Notes: generated by a model from the letters alone, not told the origin. 37,848 nt of DNA from Lachnospiraceae bacterium (GCA_017550425.1 JAFZPG010000026.1:1-37848); one strand, 5' to 3'. Shown: positions 15,866-25,064, counted from the first letter of the stretch. Numbers and translations: made by a program.

Positions 15866-17094
15866 TATACTTTATCCTGCCTTTCCTTCGCTAATCTGTT
15901 GTTGGTGCGTGAACGGCTCAGTTCGATACTCTTCTTCATGGAGAGATATCTTTTTACTGCGCGATACCACAAAAAACCGATGGCCAGCAACCAATAGATA
16001 AAGAGTTTAACTGCTCCGTCATTGTTGCTGCTTCTGTGAGAACGATGCATCTCCGTATACCAGAGGCCGTCCATGAGATAGCCGCCGATGAAACCGAAAA
16101 AGAGGCAAAAAACGGTAGCGAACAAAAGAAATGTAACTATTGCTTTCTTCTTATCAAACGGAACGGCGCCGACCATTTTTTTGGTCTGTCCGTTCACCAG
16201 GAGCGTGTATGGCTGCTCATCCTGGCGGAATGTCAAAAACCAGACCGGAAGCATGCCATAGTCACGCTGCAGGACTTTCGTCTTAAAGTAATTCTCTTCG
16301 AGTTTCGCGTCTTTATGGCCGATTCTCTCTTTGATCGAAGCATTGTACATATCGGATGCCCGCGAAAGCGCGATATGGTCCGCTTCCTGATACCCGACAT
16401 CAAAGCGGTCCGAATAAAAACCGGACAGATAGCTCGGATCGAACGGTTTCAATCCGTGCATATCGTACGGTTCCAGGCGCTGCGACGAATCATCGTTAAA
16501 CGCCCAGGAAGCGTCCACCGTCAAATGATGATAGGTGCACTCTCCCGTCATATGCGCATAATAGGTCGAAGAGTTCTTGCCTCTGCTGACTCTATACTTC
16601 CACTTCTGGTCCGCGCCGTAGTATGTGTCATAGAGCCAGAAGGGAATGTAGATGCCGCGCAGTTTCTCGAGTTCAAAATTTTTGATCCCTTTCGGCACGT
16701 AGAAGCCTTCATTCAGACGATCGCGAATGATCCTTTCCGCCTCCTCCCGGCCGACTTTAAACGGGATCACATAGTCCGGCGCCAGACGCTCCTCCACACG
16801 ATCCATCACAACGGCCGCATTGCCGCAGTACGGACAGAAAGAAGACGCCTCCACGCCATTGACCGCCAGTTCTGCTCCGCAGGAATTGCAGATCGCAATG
16901 TTCATCGTGATGGTTGCATGCTTCCGGGTCTCCTCGACCAGTTCCCGACCGATCATGGGCGGGGCATGCATCTCCCGACGGGAGATCTCTTCCGGCGCAT
17001 ATGCAGAGTTACAATATGAGCAATGCAGTTTCTCATCCAGCGGATCGTATTCCAAAGCTCCCCCGCAGCCGGGGCATTTGTAAGTTCTAACCAT
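15865..17094 (-). CDS. Double zinc-ribbon membrane protein, copy A
   Basis: 409 residues with the same plan as the protein at 14301-15524. Zinc ligands are C7/C10/C25/C28 and C69/C72/C87/C90. The conserved soluble domain, two membrane helices (about 317-342 and 368-388) and a basic tail are also kept. The two copies share long near-identical blocks such as APDYVIPFKV, RLEPY/FDM-LKPFDPSYLSGFYSDRFDVG and LVNGQTKKMVGAVP. The start at 17094 follows GGAGGAAAC. It heads a four-gene unit (A large, A small, B large, B small). Cytosolic zinc ribbons at the N-terminus would bind a nucleic acid or protein partner at the membrane (inference). Confidence 0.85.
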   Translation of the reverse strand: MVRTYKCPGCGGALEYDPLDEKLHCSYCNSAYAPEEISRREMHAPPMIGRELVEETRKHATITMNIAICNSCGAELAVNGVEASSFCPYCGNAAVVMDRVEERLAPDYVIPFKVGREEAERIIRDRLNEGFYVPKGIKNFELEKLRGIYIPFWLYDTYYGADQKWKYRVSRGKNSSTYYAHMTGECTYHHLTVDASWAFNDDSSQRLEPYDMHGLKPFDPSYLSGFYSDRFDVGYQEADHIALSRASDMYNASIKERIGHKDAKLEENYFKTKVLQRDYGMLPVWFLTFRQDEQPYTLLVNGQTKKMVGAVPFDKKKAIVTFLLFATVFCLFFGFIGGYLMDGLWYTEMHRSHRSSNNDGAVKLFIYWLLAIGFLWYRAVKRYLSMKKSIELSRSRTNNRLAKERQDKV

Positions 17095-17281
17095 TTCCGT
17101 TTCCTCCGGTGAAGTTACTCACCATATAACCCAAACAAAACCATATAACAAAATGACGCCCAAACGCCGTCATCCGTGAAAGCGTTCCGGTATCATCAAC
17201 CTACATGCAAATCATACCATAAGGAGCCCGGAAAAGAAATACTTCGTAATTATTCGTCATAATTCCTTCAGCAATCGTTAA

Positions 17282-17313
17282 GAAATGGGGGCTGCCGCGG
17301 CAGCCCCCATTTC
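17282..17313 (-). terminator. Perfect 32-base palindrome after the pilus operon
   Basis: A GAAATGGGGGCTGCCG arm and its exact reverse complement form a 14-15 pair GC-rich stem with almost no loop. It lies about 28 bases after the stop of the last pilin gene. The T-run is weak (TTCTTAA). The rest of 17095-17340 shows only a direct repeat of CCATATAAC (17122 and 17141) near the start of the zinc-ribbon unit. Confidence 0.7.
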
Positions 17314-17340
17314 AGAAACTATTCATTATTCATTTAATGA

Positions 17341-19683
17341 TCAATGATATTTTGATTTCGGGCTGATCAACAGTCCGTTGTAGTAGATCTCGATGCGATC
17401 ATTGACATCTGCCAGAATACTCGACAGATTTGACGGCCCGCCCATCTGCCAGTCCAGTGAAAACGAGAACGTAGCAGATTTCAAGGTTGCATTTGCACCC
17501 GTATGCGCTTCCACATAATTACTTCCCTTCGATGTGGAACCGCCGCTACTCCACAGGCAATCCCAGGAGTTGGCTCCTATTTGAGCATTCTGGTAGGAGA
17601 ATTGGGTAGTCCATACATTGATCTGGTTTGCCACATTTCCCACATACAGTCGGACTGTCAGTTTGCTCATATCCATGCCGGTTGCATTTACAAAGGATGC
17701 GGAGACCGTCGAGTTGGTTCCGTTAACGCTTGCCGAGACGGATGTCGATTTCGGAGCGTTCGGATCCGTTGCCGGCTCGGTTTGCGTGTTGCCGCCGTTG
17801 TTTCCTCCTCCCCCGCCGCCGGACGAAGGTGAATAGGAAGCCGCAGGACTGATCAGCTGGCCAGCATAGTAAACTTCTATGCATTTATCCAGATTATTGA
17901 GATACTCGCGGGAAGAAGTTGAAAATCCTCCGTTGGGAGGGCCGAACCGGATGTTCACCGATGCGGTCTCGATCTCACTTTGGTTGATATCATTCACACT
18001 GACCACACAACTCATATCCAGATACGATGCAGCCTGGGAGACATTGGTTCCGTTGTTCGATACCTGTGAGAAATTGATCGACCGATCCCACAATGAAAAA
18101 CTGTTCGCCGAAGGAACGTGGATCCTGAACCTCAGTTTATTGTGGCTCATGCCGGTCGCACCGGTGAGCTGAACGTTAAAGTTGCCCTCAAAGCCCCAAT
18201 CCTGAACGTTCCGGGAAACGCCGGTAACGGTCGCTTTCAGATTTTCCAGCACGATCTCATCGGCCAATTCCGTAACCACCGGCTGTGTCGGTGCTTCGGT
18301 GGGCGGTTCCGTGGGAGCCTCGGTCGGTGCCTGTGTGGGCTCCGGAGTATTCCCGCCAGACGAACCTCCGCCGGACGAACCTCCGTTAGAGATCGCTATC
18401 TCCGCGACGCCGGAGGTCTGAATGGCATCGGATGTACCGCTCTTATACGGAACGATGTAGAGATAACCGCTGTCTTTATTACATTCCTGTGGGATCACGG
18501 TCAGCCTGTTTTTTGCAATGCCGGCTCCCTGAGAAACTTCTTTCGCTGCTGTCACTTTTACCGCTGCGCTGCCACCGCTCATCAAAGTCGCCTGCTGTCC
18601 GCTGACCAGCGTAACACCCGTGAGTCCGGAAAATCCGTTCGTGTAATCGTTGATCTTGCTTTCGGAATAGAAAAGTTTGAATGCAAGTCCCGCATTGTCC
18701 GCCAAGATGCCTTTGACGTTGGATGTCAATGTCTGGCCGATCAGGTCGGATTTACTGAACGATTTATTCTCGCCGACAATAGTAACCGCCGCCAGGTGAA
18801 GATTGATGATCTGCGTTCCGCCATCGGAGCTCTGCCCGGTCAGCTGCAGTTTGATATCCCGTGTCCAGTCATAGCCGGCTTTAACCGTAAGCACTCCGTT
18901 TTCCAGAGTGATCTGCGAGGTGGATCCGGTCTGGATCTGATCGTTGTTTTCCGCTCCGGCCTTCGCCATCCATCCGGTGTAAGTATCGGTCAGTTTCAGA
19001 ACATCCTTCGCGTAATCGTTCAGGTTCAGGCTCTGTCCCCGGTAGATCTGGCCCTCCGAATCGAAATCTTCTTCACCCAGGCTGTTGATCCACTTGGTAC
19101 GATCGTTGATCTCGGAGATATTACGGATATTGTACGTTCTGGATGCAGAATACTCTGCACCTTCCAGAGAGAATTCCAAATTCACACGGAACATTCCCAG
19201 ACTCGACAGTTCCGAAAGATCCACGCTGAAGCCGCTGACATATTTGGAGAGCGGAATATTCTGACGGGATGCCGCTGCCCATCCGCTGTTCATGGTTGCG
19301 GATCCGGGTTCCACGATCGGTTTTCCCGCGGTCGCGTCATACGCTCCGTAGATCTTATCCTGTCGGGTATAGCGGAGCATCTTTTCCGATTGATCAAAAC
19401 TGATCATATACTTGCTGAGAGTGGTATCCTTCAGGATATAGGCGGTGAATACGTTGCCCGAAAAGGAAAAGCATCCGGAGTCAGCCGTACCGTCCGTAAC
19501 CAGTCTCTCTATAAAATTCATTGTCTCCTGGGCTTCCATCTGCATGCGTGCTTCCCGGGTGCCCTTGGTATATTGTCTCGAGGACGACGCGACAAAAGTA
19601 GTAAGCATCGTCATGACCACGCCCAAAAGCATTACGGCCACAAGCATCTCGACCAATGTAAAACCTTTATTATTCGCTTTCAC
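17341..19683 (-). CDS. Large J/W-type minor pilin with two C-terminal modules
   Basis: 780 residues from a GTG start (GGAGGG 7 bases upstream). The prepilin signal NKG^FTLVEMLVAVML carries the cleavage Gly and Glu+5, and a hydrophobic helix (about 8-28) follows. The first 200 residues fit a PilW/GspJ-type minor pilin. A long region (about 200-440) ends in a Gly/Ser-rich stretch. A PTQAPTEAP-type linker (about 445-470) leads to module 1 (about 475-620). A Gly/Asn linker (about 620-635) leads to module 2 (about 640-780). Both modules carry ATGM-x-x-x-KL-x-x-R and end IE(V/I)YY-x-G-x-LISP-x-x-x-Y. They look like beta-sandwich carbohydrate-binding or adhesin modules, but I do not recognise a named family. 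Last gene of the pilus operon. Confidence 0.88.
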   Translation of the reverse strand: MKANNKGFTLVEMLVAVMLLGVVMTMLTTFVASSSRQYTKGTREARMQMEAQETMNFIERLVTDGTADSGCFSFSGNVFTAYILKDTTLSKYMISFDQSEKMLRYTRQDKIYGAYDATAGKPIVEPGSATMNSGWAAASRQNIPLSKYVSGFSVDLSELSSLGMFRVNLEFSLEGAEYSASRTYNIRNISEINDRTKWINSLGEEDFDSEGQIYRGQSLNLNDYAKDVLKLTDTYTGWMAKAGAENNDQIQTGSTSQITLENGVLTVKAGYDWTRDIKLQLTGQSSDGGTQIINLHLAAVTIVGENKSFSKSDLIGQTLTSNVKGILADNAGLAFKLFYSESKINDYTNGFSGLTGVTLVSGQQATLMSGGSAAVKVTAAKEVSQGAGIAKNRLTVIPQECNKDSGYLYIVPYKSGTSDAIQTSGVAEIAISNGGSSGGGSSGGNTPEPTQAPTEAPTEPPTEAPTQPVVTELADEIVLENLKATVTGVSRNVQDWGFEGNFNVQLTGATGMSHNKLRFRIHVPSANSFSLWDRSINFSQVSNNGTNVSQAASYLDMSCVVSVNDINQSEIETASVNIRFGPPNGGFSTSSREYLNNLDKCIEVYYAGQLISPAASYSPSSGGGGGGNNGGNTQTEPATDPNAPKSTSVSASVNGTNSTVSASFVNATGMDMSKLTVRLYVGNVANQINVWTTQFSYQNAQIGANSWDCLWSSGGSTSKGSNYVEAHTGANATLKSATFSFSLDWQMGGPSNLSSILADVNDRIEIYYNGLLISPKSKYH
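18276..18350 (-). repeat. PTEA/PTQA linker repeats in the large pilin
   Basis: About six imperfect 12-base units encode PT(Q/E)A or PTEP tetrads. They are the same kind of linker as in the VanW protein at the left edge and in the lipoprotein at 27334-29139. Confidence 0.75.
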
Positions 19684-19730
19684 TGCGTCTCCCTCCTTTC
19701 CTGTGTTCGGCCGTTACCCGGCCCCGGATA

Positions 19731-20228
19731 TCATTCTCCGACATAGTGCTTGCCGGTCTCAAAAATCAATGTAATTACTTTGTATGCGCCGGAAGGATTT
19801 CCGATGCAAAGTTTGCTGTAATATGTTCCCACCGTCACCTGTTTCATGGCACCGGAGGATTCGGAAAATGCGATCGTGATGCCGCTTCCGGCTACCTGGG
19901 TCCATCCGCTTTCATGACCGCCGCTGTATGTCTTGTAGTAGATCGGTATCTTGGTTTCCACGGCCTTTTCGGGATCCTGCCCGCCGACCTGCACCATATA
20001 ATATCCGTCTTGCTCATAAAGCTTGAAATCATAATTTATGGACCGTGTCATGGTATAGTTTCTGGCCTGCGACAACGATGAGTCGATCAGGTTAGTGGCG
20101 GCTCCGATCTTGTTTCTGCCGAGACTGAAGCCCGCCACGATAATACCGATAAGGACACCGATGATGGCCACGACCATGATCAGCTCGATCAGCGTTACGC
20201 CCCGGTTGTCTTTATTCGTTTTCTTCAT
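19731..20228 (-). CDS. Minor pilin, FimT/GspH-like
   Basis: 165 residues. The short basic leader ends in NRG^VTLIELIMVVAIIGVLIGIIVAG, a class III prepilin signal with Gly-1 and Glu+5. The globular part is small and beta-rich, with a GspH/FimT-like length. AGGAGG lies 8 bases before the ATG. It sits between the K/X-like and J/W-like genes, matching the clustered order of minor pseudopilins. Confidence 0.88.
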   Translation of the reverse strand: MKKTNKDNRGVTLIELIMVVAIIGVLIGIIVAGFSLGRNKIGAATNLIDSSLSQARNYTMTRSINYDFKLYEQDGYYMVQVGGQDPEKAVETKIPIYYKTYSGGHESGWTQVAGSGITIAFSESSGAMKQVTVGTYYSKLCIGNPSGAYKVITLIFETGKHYVGE

Positions 20229-20265
20229 CGGCCTGTCCTCCTTTCCGTACTTTTCGAGCCTGGTA

Positions 20266-21783
20266 TCACTCCATTGACCAGTTGCTGAAGGTTACCCATA
20301 CTGCATTTGTCTGGGTTCCGCCTGAGCCGCCGGAAGACGTTCCGGCTCCGAGTTTCTGTACCAGGTCATCTGCAAAGAGTGCACTGAGCTGTACATATAC
20401 CGGCTTGTTGTTTAACTGTCCGATGTGGATCCACTTATCCATTGCATCTTCCATATTGTGTGCCTGTGTATACGGCATGATCTCGTAGGTATCATTATTC
20501 TCGGAGAATTTAACACTGCTATCTGAAACGAACATACCTGCGTACTGTCCGGCCACCTGGAAGGACATCTCCGTATTCCTGCTCGGATTGATCAGGATGC
20601 CGACCAAAGATTTTCCGGTCGATGTATAAGACCAGTCATTATTGATCGGGATCGTCTGGTTCGTTCTGGAGAAAAGGATGGTCGTATTCTCGCCTTCCAA
20701 CCCCTGGCCATTCATGACCTGGTTCGGATCGATCCAGTGGGAAGCATCCTGCTGACCATGATCTTTCGCGTATACATAGCCGAAGTGATCAAACGTCACT
20801 TCCTGATTGCCGACGCGGGCCTTGACCTGCTTATCTGCTGCCAAAACGTCATCCATGACCAGATGCTGAACTTTATTTGCCAGCGAAGTATTGATCTTTT
20901 CCTCCCAATTATCCGGGATCACTTTGCCCCCGTTTTTCGTAACACCATCCTTGATATACAGGTTGGTTACGCTCGGAGAGATGGAAAGGGTCGCCGTGCT
21001 GTCCTGCAGGGTAACCTTTCCGTTGATGATGATCGTAGCATTTCCTCCGGAGATATTGGAAAACGTAAGTGTATTACCCTTGCCAATGTAAACATCACCA
21101 TCGATGGTAACCGTGTTTCCTGTAAAGATGATCTCTGCATTTCTCGTACAGGTGATCTTCAGCGCCGGGTTTAAGCTGCTGTCGGATTTCGCGTAGACAT
21201 TTCCGTGTATCGTAACCTTTTTAACATTGGATCCGGAAAAATTCATGCCATTTAACGCGATAAAACTGTAATCCATCAGTTTCGCTTTTTTCCCGACCTT
21301 CGGGAATTCCAGGCAGATATCGGTGACCAGGTGTGTCTTCATCCCGTTTTCCGTATAAACGATATCCACGTCTTTCAGTACGGTCTTCGTCGCATCATAG
21401 GAAAGTTTGGATGCGTCCGCGTTGATCGTTACGAGGCCGCCGCCGTCGTCGGCAGCTGCGGTATAGCTGGAGAAATACTTTGCAAAATTCGTCGGGTTTT
21501 TCAAATATTGAAATGCGGTCAATGCTTTATCCGCGGAACCCTGAACCGCGGTCTGAAGATCGTTCCTCAGTTCGGCCCGGATATTCTCCAATGCCAGTTC
21601 GGTCTTATACTCATTTTGCTTTGATCTGTAGTTGTTCATGCGCATCCGATAGTTCATGGAAGCCATGGTAAGTAAGGACGACGCCATAATCATGATAATG
21701 AGAATGGTCAATATAACTGTGATCATGGCAGCGCCGCGGTCATTCATGTGTTTGGTTCGATTTATGTTCCGAATACTTCTCAT
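20266..21783 (-). CDS. PilX/GspK-like minor pilin with beta-helix-like domain
   Basis: 505 residues. The leader is longer (about 15 residues) and ends NDRG^AAMITVILTILIIMIMASSLLTMA. It lacks Glu+5, as is usual for PilX/GspK proteins at the filament tip. After a coiled N-terminal part (about 40-70), residues about 170-290 form short repeating strands (GNVYAKSD, GNTVTIDGDVYIG, IIINGKVTLQD), suggesting a right-handed beta-helix. The 3' half is unassigned. The start at 21783 has AGGAGG 7 bases upstream. Unusually long for this role. Confidence 0.8.
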   Translation of the reverse strand: MRSIRNINRTKHMNDRGAAMITVILTILIIMIMASSLLTMASMNYRMRMNNYRSKQNEYKTELALENIRAELRNDLQTAVQGSADKALTAFQYLKNPTNFAKYFSSYTAAADDGGGLVTINADASKLSYDATKTVLKDVDIVYTENGMKTHLVTDICLEFPKVGKKAKLMDYSFIALNGMNFSGSNVKKVTIHGNVYAKSDSSLNPALKITCTRNAEIIFTGNTVTIDGDVYIGKGNTLTFSNISGGNATIIINGKVTLQDSTATLSISPSVTNLYIKDGVTKNGGKVIPDNWEEKINTSLANKVQHLVMDDVLAADKQVKARVGNQEVTFDHFGYVYAKDHGQQDASHWIDPNQVMNGQGLEGENTTILFSRTNQTIPINNDWSYTSTGKSLVGILINPSRNTEMSFQVAGQYAGMFVSDSSVKFSENNDTYEIMPYTQAHNMEDAMDKWIHIGQLNNKPVYVQLSALFADDLVQKLGAGTSSGGSGGTQTNAVWVTFSNWSME

Positions 21784-21801
21784 TGAGCGTCCTCCTTTCT
21801 T

Positions 21802-22353
21802 TTATTTGTTTCGTACCGCTCCGTTCAATGTCACCAGTCGTGCCGATTCCGCCAGGAATTCGGCTCCGGCGTCTGCACAGTAGATCCGTGCAACAACGTG
21901 ATACAAAAAATATGTCTTGCCGGTATTTTCCGGTTCGAAGTCCAAAACGATGTGATACTTACGTCCGGAATAATTTACATTCAGAAGATAGTAGGTAAGA
22001 TGTCCTCCGTTTTCAACCTTCCGTAACGAATTGCCCGTTCCTGTCACCGATATGGGTGCTGCCGTCATGGGCAGGCAGGACGTGGGATTAAACTCCGATG
22101 AACTGAGCAGGTGAAAACCGTTGGCTGGATTATCCATCTGTTCCTTTATGCTCTGCATCGTGTCTGCCGTCACACGCTCCATCAGGTTCTGCCCTAAGTC
22201 GGTGCCTTTCAGCATATCCCTGGATTTCGCGTTCAATCTGCCGGACATGACTATGGTCTGGAACAGCGGGATGATCGCGAGTGCAAGGATCACGCTTGCG
22301 ATCAGCAGTTCGACCAGCGTAAAGCCGGCGTTTGTATTCTTTTGTTTCTTCAT
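21802..22353 (-). CDS. Minor pilin, PilV/GspI-like
   Basis: 183 residues with the canonical prepilin signal NAG^FTLVELLIASVILALAIIPLFQ (Gly-1, Glu+5). The VILALAIIPL segment is typical of GspI/PilV. A small globular C-terminal domain follows. The ribosome site AGGAGGG precedes the ATG. It lies 51 bases after the PilO-like gene and 18 bases before the PilX-like gene. Confidence 0.88.
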   Translation of the reverse strand: MKKQKNTNAGFTLVELLIASVILALAIIPLFQTIVMSGRLNAKSRDMLKGTDLGQNLMERVTADTMQSIKEQMDNPANGFHLLSSSEFNPTSCLPMTAAPISVTGTGNSLRKVENGGHLTYYLLNVNYSGRKYHIVLDFEPENTGKTYFLYHVVARIYCADAGAEFLAESARLVTLNGAVRNK

Positions 22354-22404
22354 GCGCTCGCTCCCTCCTTTCCGTCGATCGTTCCGAGCCTGCCTCCGAC
22401 TTCC

Positions 22405-23178
22405 TTATTCTGCTTCGGGGACACCTGTTCCCGAATGGAAGATATCAACGAGGCCCTGATCCACCTTCGGGATCTCCATGGGCACATACTCGACTCCGTT
22501 ATTTGTCATGGTATACCGGTTCAGAGTGATCTGTCCCGAAATGGTGTAACCCTTCTCTTTACGAAGCTGAAGAGCCTTTTCTTTCTCTTCTTCTTCCTCC
22601 TCGGAAAGCTTCACGTCTTCGATCAGATTTCCCGAGGGATCGAAAGCCAGAATGTCGTCGGGATTATCCACTTTAATGGTAAATGCTTCGATATTCTGGA
22701 TCCCTTCAAAACTGTAGATGGCATTCAGCAGCGACTTAAGTCCGTTGTAATGGGTCGCGTATTCAAATGACATCGCATTATTCTGAGCCATCATGGAGTA
22801 ATCGGAAGCAGTTCCGGTTCCTGCCACAACATAGACTACGGAAGGATCCGTCATCTTCAATTCCGTGATCTGTACATCCTGCTCATCCAGAAGTTTCTTG
22901 ATATACATGATCGTATCTTCATGGCTGATCTCCGGCTGATACGACCGGGCGATCTTTTCGATCTCGGTCTTATAGGTTTCGATCTTTCTTTCATATTCGC
23001 CTTTTTTGGCATCCTTCGTTCTCAGATCGTCCACCGTGACCTGAAGTGCATCGGACTGCTGATCCAGCGAATCCGCATCTTCCATTTTAGACTTGAAATA
23101 AAACTGATATGCGACAAATGCAAGGGCAATGCCGGTCAGATACAGTATTACGGTAAGATCCCGTTTTGTGATTTTCAT
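22405..23178 (-). CDS. pilO: PilO-like inner-membrane assembly protein
   Basis: 257 residues. A membrane helix (about 8-26) follows a short cytosolic tail. A coiled coil (about 30-85, rich in D, K, E) comes next, then a ferredoxin-like periplasmic-type domain (about 90-185) and a charged E/K tract (about 205-225). This order and its place right after a PilN module identify it as PilO/GspM-like despite low motif content. PilM-PilN-PilO form the alignment subcomplex that links the motor to the pilus. Confidence 0.8.
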   Translation of the reverse strand: MKITKRDLTVILYLTGIALAFVAYQFYFKSKMEDADSLDQQSDALQVTVDDLRTKDAKKGEYERKIETYKTEIEKIARSYQPEISHEDTIMYIKKLLDEQDVQITELKMTDPSVVYVVAGTGTASDYSMMAQNNAMSFEYATHYNGLKSLLNAIYSFEGIQNIEAFTIKVDNPDDILAFDPSGNLIEDVKLSEEEEEEKEKALQLRKEKGYTISGQITLNRYTMTNNGVEYVPMEIPKVDQGLVDIFHSGTGVPEAE

Positions 23179-23193
23179 AGCAAAGCCCCCTTT

Positions 23194-24975
23194 CTACTTG
23201 GACTGTTCGATCTCGTACATGGTCTTATACATGCCGGATACATTGAATGTGTAGATCTTCTTATTGTTTTCTTCTGTGACTTTTTTGGTTGTAATGGTTC
23301 CTTCGCCCTGATAATCATTGACCCATTCTTTAAAAGCGGTTTCCGTCATGGTTCCGTATAGTTCATCATCTACATAAACTTCGAGCCGCGTCTTTACATT
23401 CGGGTCGTCCTCTTCCTTAATGGTGTAGGTCACACCGCTCTGGAGGTATTTGGACATGCGAAGCTGCTCCAAAACTTTAGCCGCGCTGGGCCAGTTATCG
23501 GTCGTCATGTTCATGGTGAAGCCGTTGGCGCTGATCGTCATATCGAGGATCCGTACATCCGAAGGCATGTTATGTTCGAGTTCATCCATAAAATCCACGA
23601 AGTATTGGTTCGGGTTTTTGGAATACTCTTGCAGCATGACCATCGAGTCATATACATTTCTGTAGTCGGCCTCTTTCTCGATGATAAGCTCGATCGGCTT
23701 CAGTTTTTCCGCTTCAGCGGTCAATTCATCGAACCGGCTTTGCGCCGTGCGCTCACGGATATTACCGAAGATGATCAGGCCGGCCGCGGCAACTGCGCCG
23801 AGGATAGCGATGGTAACGGGAAATGCAAGCGATGTGGTGCGGACCTTCTTCTTCGAGAAATACTCGCTCATCAGGTTCGTCGGCCGCATCGCGCCGCAGA
23901 CCAGCAGGACCATCGCCGGGAAGGAATTGAGTTCGCTGTAACGCGTAAACTCTACCTTCGGCAGGGAAGTGATCTTTTTGGTCTTGATACCGAGTTCGAA
24001 CTCGATCAATCCGTCGATACCTTTGATCTCGGTTCCGATACCGCTCAGATATACCGAGTCGAGCACGACTTCGGGGTTTTTGGACTTGTAGTAATCGATG
24101 ATACGTAAGAGCTGTCCCAGATAGTGGGCAAATGCTCTTGTGATATATACCTTCTGGAACGCGCGTCTGGTAAAATCGTCGCGTACCTGATTGTACTTCT
24201 CATTTGCCTCTGCGATATCATCTTCGCTCGGAAGCACCGTATTTACTACATCGTCCCGGATCAGTTTCTGAAGACTTTCCATCCGGTTGAAGTCATCGTC
24301 CGGAACATCTTCGAACTCCTGCATCGCGTCGACGCCGAGCATAGCGCCGGAGGAAACGTGCCGCTGCAGATCCATAACGCCGTCCTTGAATACGGTGACA
24401 ACGGATCCCGCCTCGCCCATGTGAATGGAGAGTGCTACGCCCTCGGGCTTGATCTGGTTGATCATCTCAATGATGCTGTTACCGGTATACTCGATACACT
24501 CCAGCGTCATGTTCATGAATTTCGCCAGATCATAATATCCTTCCAGAAGTCCAAGCGGAACGGCCAGAAACAGAAGTTTCATTCTTTTGACCTTATTCTC
24601 GTCGGTGAAAACATCCAGAAGTTTATAGGTCAGGTGGTAATCCTGAACCTTTACCGGAAGGTAATCCGCCGCATTGGCCTGCAGCATGTTGATGATCTTA
24701 TCTTTGCTGACGTATGGAAGCACGACCTCACGGGTTACGATTCTCGTGGAAGAAATGGTAAACATGACTCTCTTCAGTTTGATCTGCTGTTCCGATACAT
24801 AGTGAAGAAGTGTGTCCGCCATGTCGCCCGGCTGATCGATCTGGCCGTCATTGACCAGTCCCGGAGGTGTCTCAAATACGCAGTTGTTTTGCACATGATT
24901 ATGGTTCTTTTTATAATCGACCTCACACATGCGAGTGAGGATGCGCCCGATTTCAATGTTCAATACCTTGCTCAT
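23194..24975 (-). CDS. PilM-PilN fusion protein
   Basis: 593 residues combining two normally separate proteins. Residues about 1-355 are the actin-like PilM ATPase fold (start VLNIEIGRILTRMCEV, later GVALSIHMGEAGSVVTVF and SVYLSGIGTEIKG). Residues about 365-375 (RPTNLMSEYF) stand where free PilN has the INLLP motif that docks into PilM. A membrane helix (about 382-403), coiled coil (about 405-440) and a PilN-type domain (about 445-590) follow. The fusion fixes a 1:1 stoichiometry. GGAGGG lies before the ATG. First gene of the operon, behind the promoter at 25036-25064. Confidence 0.9.
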   Translation of the reverse strand: MSKVLNIEIGRILTRMCEVDYKKNHNHVQNNCVFETPPGLVNDGQIDQPGDMADTLLHYVSEQQIKLKRVMFTISSTRIVTREVVLPYVSKDKIINMLQANAADYLPVKVQDYHLTYKLLDVFTDENKVKRMKLLFLAVPLGLLEGYYDLAKFMNMTLECIEYTGNSIIEMINQIKPEGVALSIHMGEAGSVVTVFKDGVMDLQRHVSSGAMLGVDAMQEFEDVPDDDFNRMESLQKLIRDDVVNTVLPSEDDIAEANEKYNQVRDDFTRRAFQKVYITRAFAHYLGQLLRIIDYYKSKNPEVVLDSVYLSGIGTEIKGIDGLIEFELGIKTKKITSLPKVEFTRYSELNSFPAMVLLVCGAMRPTNLMSEYFSKKKVRTTSLAFPVTIAILGAVAAAGLIIFGNIRERTAQSRFDELTAEAEKLKPIELIIEKEADYRNVYDSMVMLQEYSKNPNQYFVDFMDELEHNMPSDVRILDMTISANGFTMNMTTDNWPSAAKVLEQLRMSKYLQSGVTYTIKEEDDPNVKTRLEVYVDDELYGTMTETAFKEWVNDYQGEGTITTKKVTEENNKKIYTFNVSGMYKTMYEIEQSK

Positions 24976-25035
24976 AAAACAATCCCTCCGATCGTTTATT
25001 TTATCGTTCGAATCAACGATGCTTATTGTTATTCT

Positions 25036-25064
25036 ATTATAACTTACAACTCGGATTCGTGCAA
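25036..25064 (-). promoter_or_regulatory. Promoter of the pilus operon
   Basis: Minus strand TTGCAC (25064-25059), 17-base spacer, TATAAT (25041-25036), about 60 bases before the PilMN start. The remaining 24976-25216 interval is AT-rich and holds nothing else I can identify. Confidence 0.75.

Noticed and set aside
18118-19746. Plus-strand open frame of 542 codons opposite the large pilin
   Set aside because: Low-complexity, Arg/Cys/His-rich antisense translation without homology or ribosome site. The pilin frame on the minus strand is convincing.
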